From the NCBI GenBank assembly GCA_030847615.1, contig JAUMIR010000001.1, positions 163,839,001 through 163,903,000 of the forward strand: a stretch of DNA of 64,000 bases, given 5' to 3'. A program made the translations under genes and the position numbers. Shown here piece after piece: positions 10,493 to 22,345 of the stretch. Source of the stretch: Gambelia wislizenii (Eukaryota > Chordata > Lepidosauria > Squamata > Crotaphytidae). The notes beneath the pieces are model-generated. The model searched no databases and was not told the origin of the DNA. It saw nothing but the letters and a program-made list of their open reading frames with translations. Position 1 is the stretch's first letter. The number at the start of each line of letters is the position of its first letter.

Positions 10493-11619
10493 AGAGTGAG
10501 TTCCCTGCCTGGCTGGGTGGGGCAGGTCTCTTAAGCCCTTTGAAATCAATGACTTTTGAGCAAGCTTTAAAGGGGAAATAATATGTGTCTGTGTGTGTGG
10601 TTTAGCAGCACTTGGGAGACAGGAGAGGTGAGGGAGGGTTATTCCAGCATGGATTTCACATCTTTTCTTCAGACTCACTTTGGAAGTGGATTGAAATCCT
10701 TAAAAACACATGCTGAAATAAATATGTTAGTCTCCAAGCTCCTGCTGAACTTTCCTCCCGTTTCCCCTCCTCTTTTGACCTGTGTGATACAAAAATTAAG
10801 AACTAGACTGCAAAAGTCTGGGAAGTGTAGAGTCTGATGGTGCTGTGGACAATGTATCTGGGAAGATTTGGTACTGACATCTTCTCATTTTCTTCTCTCC
10901 TTCTCTTCATTCTTTGCCCATGTCAGTTGGGTGCCTTTTTTTTTTAAGAATGTAAACCGGAGGGCAGGGCCTTTATTGTTTCAAAGGAAGTTTGAGGGCA
11001 AATTATTGTTGGTCAGATGAACTTATCATTTTGTGAATGGGCTGGCTAAGGAAACTGCCAGAGTAACCTTGCAAAAGCAAAATGATACACAACTCCCAGA
11101 GAAGATTAACTGTCCTGCAAATAAATGTACTGTACATAAAGAGTGAGATGTGTTGCAAATTGAGCTGAGCTTAGCAATATCTGGGTACAAGCCTCTTCTG
11201 TAAGCCTTCCTGCTTCCACTGGCAGGTTTTGCATATTCCTCTTGTTTCTATACAGGGCTTGCCAACTTTTCCTTATTTTAAGGCTTGGTTCCTCATTTAT
11301 TACTAAAACACATTCAATTTCAAAACCCCAGACTTAAGACTTTGCTGGCTCCATAAGGTATAAGATTAGAATACTTCTAGTGTTCTGGAACATGTAGTAT
11401 GCTGGTTTCCCTACAGTCCTGGATGGCCTGCATCACATTATTCTTGTCTAGAATATACCTGTTGAATCAGTGAGATCTACCTATGTGTTGACTCACCATT
11501 CAACAATTAATTGGATGGGTCTACTCTAGTTGGGACTAACCCAACAGGATGTCAACTGGTATCTGTGTATGGCCTGTTTCACACTGAAGCTTGCTGATCA
11601 TCAATTCACTGTTTGTATT

Positions 11620-11800
11620 TTAAGTCCCTGCTTGTCAGTCAGAAAGGGTCAGAGTGGCTTACAAACAAAAAATGTACCAGTCCTCTGGCTTACCGTCTAA
11701 AAAGGCATAATTCAGAAGGAAAAAAGGGATGGTGATGAAGGAAAAGGAAAACAAAGCATGTCAGTGCTTAATGGTCCCCGTAGCAGGAAAAATCAAATTA
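11620..11800 (-). repeat. Old LINE tail-like segment
   Basis: Contains GTCAGAGTGGCTTACAAACA, resembling the inverse of L2/CR1-type LINE 3' regions elsewhere in the window. Weak, no coding left. Confidence 0.4.
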
Positions 11801-12248
11801 ATATCTAATAAAGTCTTCCAGTTGTTACAACCAGTTGTAAAGGTTGTAATGTCTTGTTATTACCAGTTGAAATTAAATTGTTCAAAGTAAAGAGAAATTC
11901 AAGCTGAACTGATGGGTTGGCCCTCTTTTCTTTCTCTCTGGCTGCTGTATAGTAGCTGCGGGAGATGTGAAGCCTGTTAAAACTGAGTTAACCATCTTTC
12001 CTTTCCTTTTCTGCCCTAAACTTAGCATTAATGCATGAACATAGTTAATGTCTGACTGCTTGACCATGGTTAGGTGATTAGTAGTTGCGTAATTATCTCC
12101 TGTGAGTGTTAACTCCTATGGATTTTCTCACCTACCTTCCAGTTTGAGAGCAAATGGAAGTGTTCTTACTAAATGCTAGTGTTCGCTTTAGCTACATCTC
12201 CAAGAAACTATGAAAAGGGGTGCACCTTACATTGTGTTTCTATTGCAG

Positions 12249-12338
12249 GCTCTTCGACAGATTTCCCAAAAAACCATAAGCACTGCCTCTCGCAGGCAGA
12301 TCACAAACAAGGTTCCAGAGCACCAGAAACTTTTCCAG
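12249..12338 (+). CDS. COX7A2: COX7A2 coding exon 2
   Basis: Thirty codons in frame: ALRQISQKTISTASRRQITN then KVPEHQKLFQ. This finishes the mitochondrial targeting presequence (basic, Ser/Thr-rich, TISTASRR) and starts the mature subunit at the NKVPE region. The acceptor is TTTCTATTGCAG and the donor is GTATTG at 12339. The protein is a small single-span subunit of complex IV in the inner mitochondrial membrane. The sequence differs from mammals at several presequence sites but keeps the KLFQ end. Confidence 0.96.
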
Positions 12339-13674
12339 GTATTGGATACATTTCTACCTTGACAGCGATTGTGAATTTAATACTTGTTCCTCCTAAAGAG
12401 AAATTAGCTGAATAAAAGATATTTAGCCACATTAATTTCACTTAAAAGTAAGGGCATCTGTTTGGCTCAGAGTTTTAAGACTGCACAGTCTGATCTCCAC
12501 CGTGTTGGATTTTTGCATTAGCAGTCGTGTGCTGAGGTGCCGAAACAGCCTTTGCCGCCTTTTAAAAAATTATTTAGGCAGAATATTGCACTTTCACACC
12601 TTGGATATGCTTTTTTAAAAATACTGTTTGGCAGTGGCAACTGGTAAAAATAAAAATGCGAGTAATTCACTTTTGCCCGCCATTTGTTTCACAGGCATGC
12701 CTGTTGGGACAGCAAAAGCTGATAGCTTTCCATGCCTGCAATTTTGCCAATTTTTTTTTATTAAGTGGCTTCAAATTGGCATTAGTGCAGATCATTCCAC
12801 ATTTCCCCCCTTGTATAGACAACACCTATGTTTTTGCAGTAGGCTCTGTGGACAACTGTACTATTGGTTTTGAGTCATTCTATAGTACCATATTGATTGC
12901 TGGGGTATCAAACTGTAACTCACCTTATTCTAGAACTTGAGTTCAAGTATTGGTGGAGATATCTAGAATAGTTGGTTTAGCCATCAGTGTGACCCGAGGC
13001 ATTGAGTTAAACTTAGTTAAGTCAGAGTTTGAATAATAAATTATGTTGGTTACAAAAACTGAAGATTCCAAACTAAGTCTAGTCTCTCCCAGAATCTTAA
13101 TGAAACAACATACAGGCCTTCTTCCATAGCAAGTCATTGGGCTCAGTGGTAGATTTGGGTATGTAGTGTGTGCAGGACTGACTTTTCTCCCCAAACACAT
13201 TTGCTAAGGTAAGCTGCCTCTGAGCATGTTCAGATTTCCTTTCTAAGGTGGAATTAACCTTTCTGAAAAGGACTAAATGGCAAGTAGCCTACCTGTAGTA
13301 TGTGTATAGTGGAATAGGAGAGTATGAATTTACAGCATAGATAAGGAATATGTGGTCCTCCAGATCCTGATAGACTACAATTCCCATGAACTCTTATTAT
13401 TTATTGTGCCAGCAATCCATCATCTAAAGGTCCATATGTTTCAGATCCTGATCTGAATGTGGTTGTGTGCTTCACTATCTGTAAAATGATGGCAAAGGTA
13501 ACTGACATTTGATCCAGTACAGAGAACCATTTTTCTCTATCATTTACACAGAGAGCAGATTTAGCTTTCTAACATTGTAACCATCATTAGATAGGTTTTA
13601 GTTCTTTATCCAACCTTACCTGAATAGTTAGTTTGGACTAACGTGTGAATTTTTTTGTCTTTCTCTGGCATTAG
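12339..13674 (+). other. COX7A2: COX7A2 intron 2
   Basis: A 1.3-kb intron from GTATTG to CTCTGGCATTAG. It contains part of a DNA-transposon family member at about 12500-12828. The remainder is AT-rich with no recognised feature. Confidence 0.9.
12500..12828 (+). mobile_element. GGGGYTTGTC family DNA transposon, partial copy
   Basis: It shares with the copy at 28830-29462 the blocks GAGTAATTCACT, CACAGGCATGC/TTGCAGGCATGC, GCAGATAGCTT-like and the end TATAGACAACACC. Only the right half is convincing; the left end was not located. Confidence 0.6.
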
Positions 13675-13759
13675 GAAGATAATGGCCTTCCAGTGTACCT
13701 AAAAGGTGGAGTAATGGATACAGTACTGTATCGACTGACTATGACCCTTTCAATTGTTG
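13675..13759 (+). CDS. COX7A2: COX7A2 coding exon 3
   Basis: Encodes EDNGLPVYLKGGVMDTVLYR then LTMTLSIV, plus one base of the next Gly codon. It contains the family hallmark LPVYLKGG (LPLYLKGG in many vertebrates) followed by the start of the membrane helix. The acceptor is GGCATTAG, the donor GTAAGG at 13760. Phase 1 at the 3' end matches exon 4. Confidence 0.96.
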
Positions 13760-14679
13760 GTAAGGCTGAAGAAATTTTGGAATTGGCTTGTCAGTCTTCT
13801 CTGATAACTTGTTCATTTTTATATAAATCTGTAACAATAACTTAGAATTTTTTTCATGTCTAGCCTTGCAAATACAACTTAACTTGCATGTCATAATCAA
13901 CCATTTTTATCCTTTGAAAATTCTATATTATTTGGTGTTTGAGCACAGCAGCCTATACCACAATAGGTGAACTTTCAATACTATATGTAGTCTTGTTACA
14001 TAGAGAATATACACACACATCCTTCAAGTCTGTACTTAAGCTTGCTCTCAGAAAAACTGATAAAAGTATCTGTTTGTCAGGGATTGTTTTAATAAGGGTG
14101 CTTCACATGTGTCTTGTTCTCCTTTTTCTCTTACGGATATCATTCTGGTCTGTAGAATTTCCATTACAAAGGAACCTGAGGCCTTATTTTATTTAGTAGA
14201 TAAAAATGGATAAGAGTTTTAACTAGCTTTTCATGCAAGTTTGTATGTGATGTATATCTACCTAATTTATGTATTTGGCTGGATCTCTGAAAACTTTGAG
14301 AGAGCTCATTTCTTAAATGAGTGGCAGCTGAAGTAAAATAGTAACTGCTAGGCAGAGCAAGGTTGACACAACTAAAGATGAGCATTTTGTAGATAATAAC
14401 TGAGTGTTCGTACTGTACAAATTCAGTTTCTTATACCTTTATGAATTTTCCTAGTGTTGTGCTCATTGCATCTTTAAAGTGGAAAGATGCTAGGGTTAAG
14501 GTGTCTTCTCCAACTCCTTCTAACTTTAAGAGGAGAAAGGGGTTGGCAGCTGTCTTGTTAGAAGAGGAAATAGGTTTCATGCATACCTCTCTTGTAGAAG
14601 AGTTTATGCAGATAAGAACTTGCAGCTGGATAAAGCATGTACACTTAATCTGCCCTAATTTTTTGTCTCTTATCTTTAG
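13760..14679 (+). other. COX7A2: COX7A2 intron 3
   Basis: A 0.9-kb AT-rich intron from GTAAGG to TTATCTTTAG. No repeat or RNA gene was recognised. Confidence 0.9.
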
Positions 14680-14738
14680 GAACAGGCTACCTCTTTTATG
14701 AGCTCTTCATGGCTGCTATGCCCAAGAAGAACAAATGA
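14680..14738 (+). CDS. COX7A2: COX7A2 coding exon 4, stop
   Basis: Completes the split Gly codon and reads TGYLFYELFMAAMPKKNK, then TGA at 14736-14738. This is the second half of the transmembrane helix and the short basic intermembrane-side tail, as in other COX7A2 proteins (human ends PKKQE from memory). The total length over the four exons is 83 codons, equal to the usual precursor length. No frameshift or internal stop is present, so the gene appears intact. COX7A1 and COX7A2L are alternatives, but presequence, length and neighbours favour COX7A2. Confidence 0.96.
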
Positions 14739-14905
14739 CTCCATTTTACAGGATGCATCCTGGAGCAGCATCTCTCCGTCCCATTCCATTACACTCTTCA
14801 GGGACCTACTTTGTCCTTGTCATAAATGGCTATGTGTTTGGGACCAATATTTATTGAGTTGAAATGTTGTACACTGCAGCCAATAAAGTAGTTTTTCATT
14901 CCTGT
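14739..14905 (+). other. COX7A2: COX7A2 3'UTR and polyadenylation signal
   Basis: A short 3'UTR ends with AATAAA at 14882-14887 followed by T/G-rich sequence, so cleavage is expected near 14900-14910. Confidence 0.8.
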
Positions 14906-14909
14906 TTGG

Positions 14910-16490
14910 TCTGAAAGTATACTGGATATATTCAGATCTGTTAAAAGTTACTTCCTGAATTTAAGTGTTTCATTCCAAGGATGATTTATAGGTTCAGTTG
15001 CATTCTGTAGTGTTAATATGCCCTTCTAATTGTCTTAAGTTTCAAAAATCTCCAAATGAAATGAGTCAATATCCTGCTAGAAGAATACACATTTCTCAGT
15101 GTTATATAAAATGCTGTTGCACTTTTCCTGGCTCCCTGTAGCTTAAGAAGTAGAACTTTATTTAAACATTAACTTTTACATACTTTATCTGAGATTGAAA
15201 GAAAGGGTGGATGTTTCTGTTTCAAGGATCACCAATTCATGTAATTTGTAGTCCAGCATATATATTCATGCCTTTCTCAGGCTTTTCCAGCAGGTGGAGC
15301 TCTGATTGATGCCATCTTGTAACTATTGTTATCCTGAACTAGTAGTGTAATCAATAGTGAATGTTTCTGATCTCCTGAATAGTACACTTTATACAGTAAG
15401 CCAACTTTAAACTACATAATTACATTGTAATTGACTTCCATTGAAAAGATGGGCTTATGGATAAGTTCTCGAACTGGCAGTTGGCTTATGTCATTTGTCA
15501 GAATACCCTGTGATGAGAAGGGAGAAGTTCTATAGCCAGTACCATAGAATGGTGTATTCCTTCTTCCTGTGAGAAAAAAAGACAAATTGTTTGAGACTGA
15601 ACATTTAGTCAAACTGATGAAATGGGACACTTGAATGTTGCATAAGTGCTTTCAAAAACACTTGAAATGTAGTGATTTAAAGTAATAAAACCAAAATGAA
15701 AGCCCGTCTCACCTAAGCTAGTTCTGTTGAAAGCAATGGGATTTAAGCAGGGGCAGCATGCTGATCAGCCACTACGGAAGTGGGGAAGTCACTTGATTTT
15801 GATGCTGTTCTCTCCTGCAGCTGCTCTGAGATAAACAGGAACTCTCAAAACCCTAGACCAAAAGTTGGGTCCCAGCCAAGCTCTCTTTTATCTTGGAGGA
15901 GCAGTGATAAAATTAGGAGTGGTTTTATTGCTCCTGAATTTAAGCAATGACTATTGTGCCTCAGTGATTTTGATCTTATTCTGGCTCCAAGCCATCATTA
16001 GTTGTACCTAGAAAAGACTCATTGAAGTGACTAGAACTTGTTAGTTACAACTAATTTAAGTTCGTTTGACTAAGTGGGTCTCCTCTGGGTAGGACTAATG
16101 TTGGATTTGTCCCATTGACAGAAGTTGTGCCAACAGTTCTTCTGGATATTAATGCTTCATTGCACTATTTACATTTCTTTACTTTTGTTAACCTATGTGA
16201 GTTTTATTTCCTGCTGACTATGCAAGCAGTGTCAGCACTAGGGGGGGTGCAGAGAGGCTGAATCGCACCAGTTGATACTGTCGGGGAGGGGGTGACACCA
16301 ACCTTAGTGACACTACAGTGTACAAGTTAATGTAAATGGGCAAAGATTATCTACAAAAACAACCCCTGCTTATTTACTACCTTTGATGTTTGTTTCAATG
16401 TAGTAGTTCTCCTGGATTCCTACAGTTTCTAAGTTGTACTCTTTGAAGGGTTACTCATGACTTTTAGTCAGTAGTTAACCAAGTTTGTGC
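14910..16490. other. Intergenic, no gene recognised
   Basis: AT-rich DNA. Short strings such as GTGGGTCTCCTCTGGGTAGG near 16073 resemble common squamate interspersed repeat scraps. No gene, RNA or complete element was identified. Confidence 0.55.
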
Positions 16491-16496
16491 CCATCC

Positions 16497-16712
16497 CCTG
16501 CCTTGCAGAAGTATTTACCTCCTTTTATTTTTCCACATGTTGTTGTGTTTCAATCTAGAATTTAAAGGGGTTTAACTGTCATGGATATCCCTTGGAGTGT
16601 ACACAAGATATTCAACAATTCACCACTTTTAAATCCATTTCTGGTCCATGTTGTAACACAGCAGAATGTATAAAAATCAATGGAGGTTGTGAATACTACT
16701 TCCCAGGCACTG
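16497..16712. mobile_element. Non-autonomous DNA transposon remnant (CAGTGCCTGG-type ends)
   Basis: Left part has TGCCTTGCAGAAGTATTTAC and the right part has GAATACTACTTCCCAGGCAC then TG. These are inverse versions of a terminus common in vertebrate DNA transposons (CAGTGCCTTGCAAAAGTATTC type). Non-coding and degraded. Confidence 0.6.
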
Positions 16713-17399
16713 TATGGGTAGCAATGGTTACAGAGCAGGAAGCATGCTCCTTTTAGATTAAGGTGGGTGGTTGTGCCTGCCAGATCATTTTAGATGGCAG
16801 TCCTCATGGTCCTGTTCTTTTTGGCTGGACTGTCCAGGGCCACTGGAAATTGCAATCTACCAATAGCTAGAGCAGCACAGAAGCCTACTCCTATAGCAGG
16901 CATAAGCTCATAAGAGGTGTTGTATGAGAGAAAGGGGCGAGTGTCTCATCTTAACTAGTGTTTGCTGTCTACAGTTCTTCCACAAAGATGGGTGTGAAGT
17001 TTGATTTATTTCTAACATTTATGGGTGGGCCTGCTGTGGGCTTGGGAGTTCACCATCTAGAAGGCTAGAGGTTAACTGTTCTTATTAAATGACTTGTTAA
17101 ATGAGGCAAAAAACATTTCTGTCAACTTATTTCCTTAACGCGCACTTTTATTTTTTCAAGGGAATTTAATAACTGAACCAATTCTGGGACAACTTGCAGC
17201 CTAGTTGCGCGTGTGCCACATGCGTGTCAGCAAGCAAGCAAAAGGGAGCCCTGTTGTAGCCAACAGGCCTGACGTTCCTGTTAGGGTTCTGTGCAAAATG
17301 GTGTTTCTAAAATTCTTTGACAGTGTGTGGAAGGTACAGACAGGCAATTAGCAGGATGAAGCCAGTTGCCCTGTGTAGCAAGCTGCTGAAATATTGCTA

Positions 17400-17530
17400 C
17401 CTAATGTAGGCTATATTTCAGAGGAAGGAACTGGCAAAATCACCTATGAGTATTCCTTGCATAAGAAAACCTTATGAAATTCAGAGATCACCATAAGTCA
17501 ACAATGATTTGAAGGCACACAGAGACAGAC
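17400..17530 (+). repeat. tRNA-derived SINE, degraded 3' half
   Basis: Retains TTCAGAGGAAGGAACTGGCA, CACCATAAGTCAACAATGAT and TTGAAGGCACACAG, more diverged than other copies. Confidence 0.6.
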
Positions 17531-18147
17531 ACATTGGAGCTGTTGAATAATTGTTCCTATTATGTCCTTCCAAAATACAATGTAACCACTGCTTTAGCGA
17601 AGGCTGTGAAAGCAGAGGGACATGGTCTTGTTTAAACCCCCCACCCCAAGACTATGGCAAATTACATTTTTAATAAATTATAATATAAATATTGTTTTTC
17701 TCTGTAATTTGAGTAAAGATGTACTTGGTTTTTCTATTGTTCCAGCTGCTTTGACACTGCTGTTATATCCCATAAACCATGACATGTATAAGAAAAGTGG
17801 ATCTCCACCTGTGTAACTAGTATTGAGTCAGAACACCTGGAATTAAGCACGAACACATCACTGGAAATGGAATCAGACAGCAGAAAATTAATTGTTGTGT
17901 TGGGGAGACTCCTTTGTGACTCAGTTACAAAGTCTATCCCTTCTGTGTTACACATTTTTCATGTATATGCCTGTACCGTCTTAAAATTGTTTTCTGGAAA
18001 GTCTCCAGATACAATCACTTCCCTTCTTTTAGCTGTTCTGATATTTGTTTTTTGCCTTATATGTGAGCAATTCACAATGTAGAACCCTGGAGAGAAGGAA
18101 GACAATTAACTGATCATTTGCTTTAAGAGTACAGGGATGGACCCAGG

Positions 18148-18345
18148 GTTTCTCAACCAGGGTTTCTCAACCAGGGCTGCCTGGAACCCTAGGGCCCCAC
18201 AAGAGGTTGCTCAGAGTTCTACAAGATAGAGATTGGAAAAAACACTTTTTTGAGCTGAAGATATAATTTTTAGCAGGGGTTCCCTGAGACCTGAAAATTG
18301 TTTCAAGGGTTCCACCAGAGTAAAAAGGTTAAGAAAGACTGGATG
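18148..18345. mobile_element. hAT-like DNA transposon remnant
   Basis: Contains a doubled CCAGGGTTTCTCAA near 18148-18175, GGAACCCTAGGGCCCC, and a right side with GGGGTTCCCTGAGACCTG and AAAAAGGTTAAGAAAGACTGG. This wording matches hAT-type elements with a CAGGGGTTC/GGTTCTCAACC style terminus. Confidence 0.55.
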
Positions 18346-19041
18346 GGCCTAATGGAGCAAACCCAAAGTCTGTCTATTGGTCCTCCATTTTCCAACATCA
18401 GTGAGCCAGATACACTCTTAAGCCCACATGGAGGCAAATATTTTCCTGTGGCGCTTGTTATCTCCCAAACAGATGTTAAGCGATACTGTGTCTGAAGCTT
18501 CCATTTAACAATTTGACTGATTTCTTTTGAATGACCTGTCCCCTGCAATGTTGCCTAACTACCTTTGAATACAATCTAAACTAGTAGCTATCATCTGTAG
18601 CAGCAGATTCCATGGTGTAATCCACTGCCAGTCATTTTCAGTGGATATCTGGGTTCAACCATATATAATAAGAGGGAGAAAATCTTCCTGTTATCCACAC
18701 GGTGCATAATCATACACTTCCCCATAGTTACCCTCTTAAGTGTTTCTCAGAAAACTTGCTCCATCTCGTTGGAGTGCTCACATTTCTGAGCACTCTTCCT
18801 AGTGGGTGAATAGTCCAGTGCCTCTCAAGCTAGTTTCCTGCATCTGATGTACTTTTTAATTGTTGGTCTTACAAGATTTTGCCACTGCTATGTTATTTTA
18901 AAGTTAAGATTGTTTCAATCAATTCTTCTTTAAGATTTTGAAGTCTTAATATAGTTTACATAAAAAATTCCACAAGGATGTTGCGAGATAAAACAGAACA
19001 TCTTGTATATGCTACTTTGAATGTTATAGGAAAAGGACATT

Positions 19042-19264
19042 GGCCCATCCACACTATGCAGTCATAGTGCTATTATTCCATTTTAAGTGCCATGGTTCTG
19101 TCCTATGGAAACCTGGGATTTGCAGTTTAGGGAGGAGCATTTAGAATTCTTAGCCAGAGAGCCTGAGGGCCTTGCCAAACTACAAACCTCAGGATTCCAT
19201 AGGATGTATCCATGGCAGTTAAAAGTAGAATAATAGCACTATAATTGTGTAGTGTGGATGGGCC
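19042..19264. repeat. Hairpin MITE, copy 3
   Basis: Inverted ends GGCCCATCCACACTATGCAG and TTGTGTAGTGTGGATGGGCC. The centre has GGGATTTGCAGTTTAGGGAG facing CCAAACTACAAACCTCAGGA. Confidence 0.82.
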
Positions 19265-19534
19265 TCAGGATATGAATTTTAGAAACTCACATGGAATACA
19301 TTACTTGCTGTACCTATAAAACACAGTCTGGTGCTGGCTGGTCATGCCTAAGGTTGCACTATTCATATTTACCTGGAAGTAAGCCCCACTGAACACAGCT
19401 AGACTTGGAATACATAGCTATAGTGCTGAAACTCAAGATCATGTTGGCAGTATGGAGGCCCCTCCCTTCTCCCACATCCTTCTGGGATACACAAAAACTG
19501 TTGGGGGGGTGTTCCTTGCCTTTTTATTGGGGGA

Positions 19535-20025
19535 TGAGCAAGCAGGTATCACCAGCATTGAGGCCATGATATTGAGAACACAGCTGCACTGGGCAGGACA
19601 TGTTTCTAGGATAGAGGACCATTGCCTACCAAAAATAGTACACTATGGTGAACTTGCCATGGGTCAGCGTAAGAGGGGCGCTCCAAAAAAGCGATATAAG
19701 GATTCCCTGAAACAACATCTCAGGCTCGGCCAAATTGATCACCAACAATGGTCTGCCCTGGTTTCACATCAGGAGGCATGGAGACAAACAATCCACAATG
19801 CTGCAGCTTTATTTGAGAATTCATGCCAAACAAGTCTTGAAAACGACAATGCAAAAAGAATCACAACCCAGAAACATCACCCAAGGAGACCCCCTGCTAT
19901 GCTTTCTGCAACCAGACTTGTTTATCTTGGATTGGCCTTTTTAGTCATCAGCGCACTTGCAGAAAGTGCGGGATGAGTCCTTCCTGAATCTTTGTTTGCG
20001 AAGAAAAGCCAGAGAGAGAGGAGAT
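19535..20025 (+). mobile_element. Non-LTR retrotransposon 3' end, copy A (C-terminal tail ORF)
   Basis: An open frame within 19452-19976 reads ITSIEAMILRTQLHWAGHVS, then RIEDHCLPKIVHYGELAMGQ and KRGAPKKRYKDSL. This RxQLxWAGHV..PK..YGEL..G.R..G.PKKRYKD pattern is the C-terminal tail of reverse transcriptases in some non-LTR elements (clade not settled; RTE-like possible). The element part starts at GAGCAAGCAGG and ends near AAAGCCAGAGAGAG. A CR1 fragment follows directly. Confidence 0.7.
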
Positions 20026-20027
20026 GT

Positions 20028-20212
20028 ATCAGAATCATAGAGTTGGAAGAGACCTCAAGGGTCATCCAGTCTAACACCCTGCCATGCAGGAATACACAAT
20101 AAAATCATTCCCGACAGATGGCCATCCAGCCTCTGTTTAAAAACCTCCAAAGGAGGAGACTCCACCACACTATGAGGCAGTGTATTCCACTTTCGAACAG
20201 TGTATCATCACA
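20028..20212 (-). mobile_element. CR1 LINE 3' fragment
   Basis: On the + strand it begins AGAATCATAGAGTTGGAAGA and continues CCAGTCTAACACCCTGCCAT and CTCCACCACACTATGAGGCA. This is the inverse of a CR1 3' end. Confidence 0.85.
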
Positions 20213-21170
20213 ACAATTCTTTGGATTCTCATCTAGGATAACATTGCACATCCCAATGAAATTAGATGGAATCAGATGTAGCCATTACTAACTTTTTCTG
20301 AATCTTGCCTGTGTCTTGTAAAATCTTGATAGTGATTTCACAATGTAACTGCAATGCTATTGCTGGATTCTATGGTGATATCAGTGTTTACCGTGCTATA
20401 ATGTGCTCACAATAAATCAAAGCAGGAAATTAAAGACTTAAGTCTAATATTTGGCTGGTGGTGAGGACAGAAACTCCCCCCCCCTCCTTTAGATCTCCAA
20501 AACTGCTTTGAGGGGAGGAGGGGCTTTAGAGTGAGAGGAATTCACCACCTTCCTGTTTGTGCTAAATCTTGCTGTTCTGCCAGCAGAGCATCCCCCCGGA
20601 CAGTGCCTTAAAAGCAACAAAAGCTTTGAACTGGCCTGAAATTTACTCTTCTTTAGGTTCTAAAGTCCGTAAGATTCTTTAGAAATGTGATGTTGTTTGT
20701 TTGTCTTGCACCAAGACGCTGTGCTGGGTCTTGTCTCTATCATGTATGGAATTTTGTTTTGGGTTCAAATATTTGTGTTGCAATGTAGTGTAGAATATTC
20801 ACAGCTTTGGAATTCTGTGGTGGTGCTGACAGAGCAAAACTGAACATCTCAATACTCGAAAGTGTTTCAGGGACCTAAGAACCAGATAAAAAGAAATGAT
20901 CAGGTAAGGACATGTTCTTTGTGTAAAATTACAGCAATGTTTTTCACAATGTATGTGTAAGAGGATCAGAGAGACAAGTCTAAATGGAGGCATAGGTGTT
21001 TGAAGTTGGAAATATGAGTAAAGAATTATGGGTGGAACACCAAAGGTGCAGCAAACACACCCAGAAAATAACCATGATTGTCCAAACTGCACAGCCAAGA
21101 TACGTACTGTCTAATATGTACTTTCATTCACTTATAAAACAAACCAGTCTCTTATAATAATATTTAAGAA
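20213..21170. other. Intergenic, no gene recognised
   Basis: AT-rich with a C-run at 20478-20486. Open frames (for example minus 20799-21098) have no recognisable content. Confidence 0.55.
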
Positions 21171-21179
21171 TTTTTGTAC

Positions 21180-22345
21180 TATACAGGTTATAGAAATCTA
21201 GCATCTGATCTAACACTTGAACAGTTTCCACCTGAACATCCAATTCACAATGGAAAAAGAAAAGGAAGGGACATTGTCATTCTTGGATGTTCTGGTCACC
21301 CAATCTACACACACGGACAGATACCTACACAAGAACTCCAATCATCACCCAGGATGAAAAAGAAGCACAATAAAAACATTGGTAGACCGTGCAAAAAGAA
21401 TCTGCGAACATCACTACCTGGAGGACAAACTGAAACACCTAAACTGGGTTCTACAGGCTAATGGTTGCTCCAGCTCAGACATCGCAAGAGCGGCCAGACC
21501 CAGGAAAAACCACAGGCATGAAGGAAAAAAAACACCCAAAGGGAAGGTATTTTTACCATACCTCAAAGGAGTCACAGACAGAATAGGGAAACTGATGAGA
21601 AAACACAACCTCCAAATAATCTACAGACCAACCAAGACAATCCAAGAAATGCTGTGCTCAGCAAAGGACAAAAGAGACCCTCTCATAGCCGCGGGAGTTT
21701 ACTGCATACCATGCAATTGTGGATAAGTCTACATAGGGACCACAAAACGCAGTGTGCAAACACGAATCAAGGAACATGAGAGACACTGCAGACTGGGCTA
21801 GCCAGAAAAATCAGCAGTAGCAGAACATGTTATAAACCATCCTGGACACAAAATGCTATTTGAAAACACCAAAATTCTGGACCAGGCTAACAACTATGAG
21901 GTCAGAATGCACAGAGAAGCTATTGAAATCCACAAACACCTGGATAATTTCAACAGAAAAGAAGAAACCCTAAAAGTAAACAAAGTTTGGCTGCCAGTCT
22001 TGAAAAACACCAAAATCAAAACTCCACACATGCAAATGAACACCCAGGGACAAGAGGTTTCCCAGCAGACAATGGACACTAATCCCCATCACATATCCTC
22101 CCACCCTAAGAACTGAACATCCAACAACTGAAGACACAAATTTACATGCCAATTCTCTTCAACCGGAACTCACAGTATATAAACTCCACACACCCACATA
22201 CGACCATTCTCTGAAGATGCCAGCCGCAGATGCAGGCGAAACATCAGGAATAAACTCTTCTAGAACATAGCCTCACAATCCGGGGGGAAAAAACCCACAA
22301 AAAACCTATGGATGCTGGCCATAAAAGCCTTCGACTTCACATTGA
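21180..22345 (+). mobile_element. Penelope-like element, 5'-truncated, with decayed GIY-YIG endonuclease
   Basis: Pieces in several frames form the end of a Penelope-like reverse transcriptase followed by a GIY-YIG nuclease domain. Around 21270-21420 the frames shift. From 21379 the reading LVDRAKRICEHHYLEDKL is clear, then FLPYLKGVTDRIGKLMRK. The nuclease starts GVYCIPCNCG, a stop lies at 21724-21726, and VYIGT, RSVQTRIKEHERHC follow in the same frame with another stop after CRLG. The 3' region contains CTCTGAAGATGCCAGCCGCA, GATGCAGGCGAAACATCAGG and an end near CCTTCGACTTCACA. Stops and shifts show it is inactive. The same terminal sequence occurs inverted at 7935-8175. Confidence 0.85.

Larger units (their letters stand above)
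8752..12248 (+). other. COX7A2: COX7A2 intron 1
   Basis: This 3.5-kb intron runs from GTAGGG to TTTCTATTGCAG. It contains the (ATT)n minisatellite, a CR1 fragment and a nested SINE/LINE/MITE cluster, listed separately. From about 10500 to 11600 no element is clearly identifiable. Confidence 0.9.
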
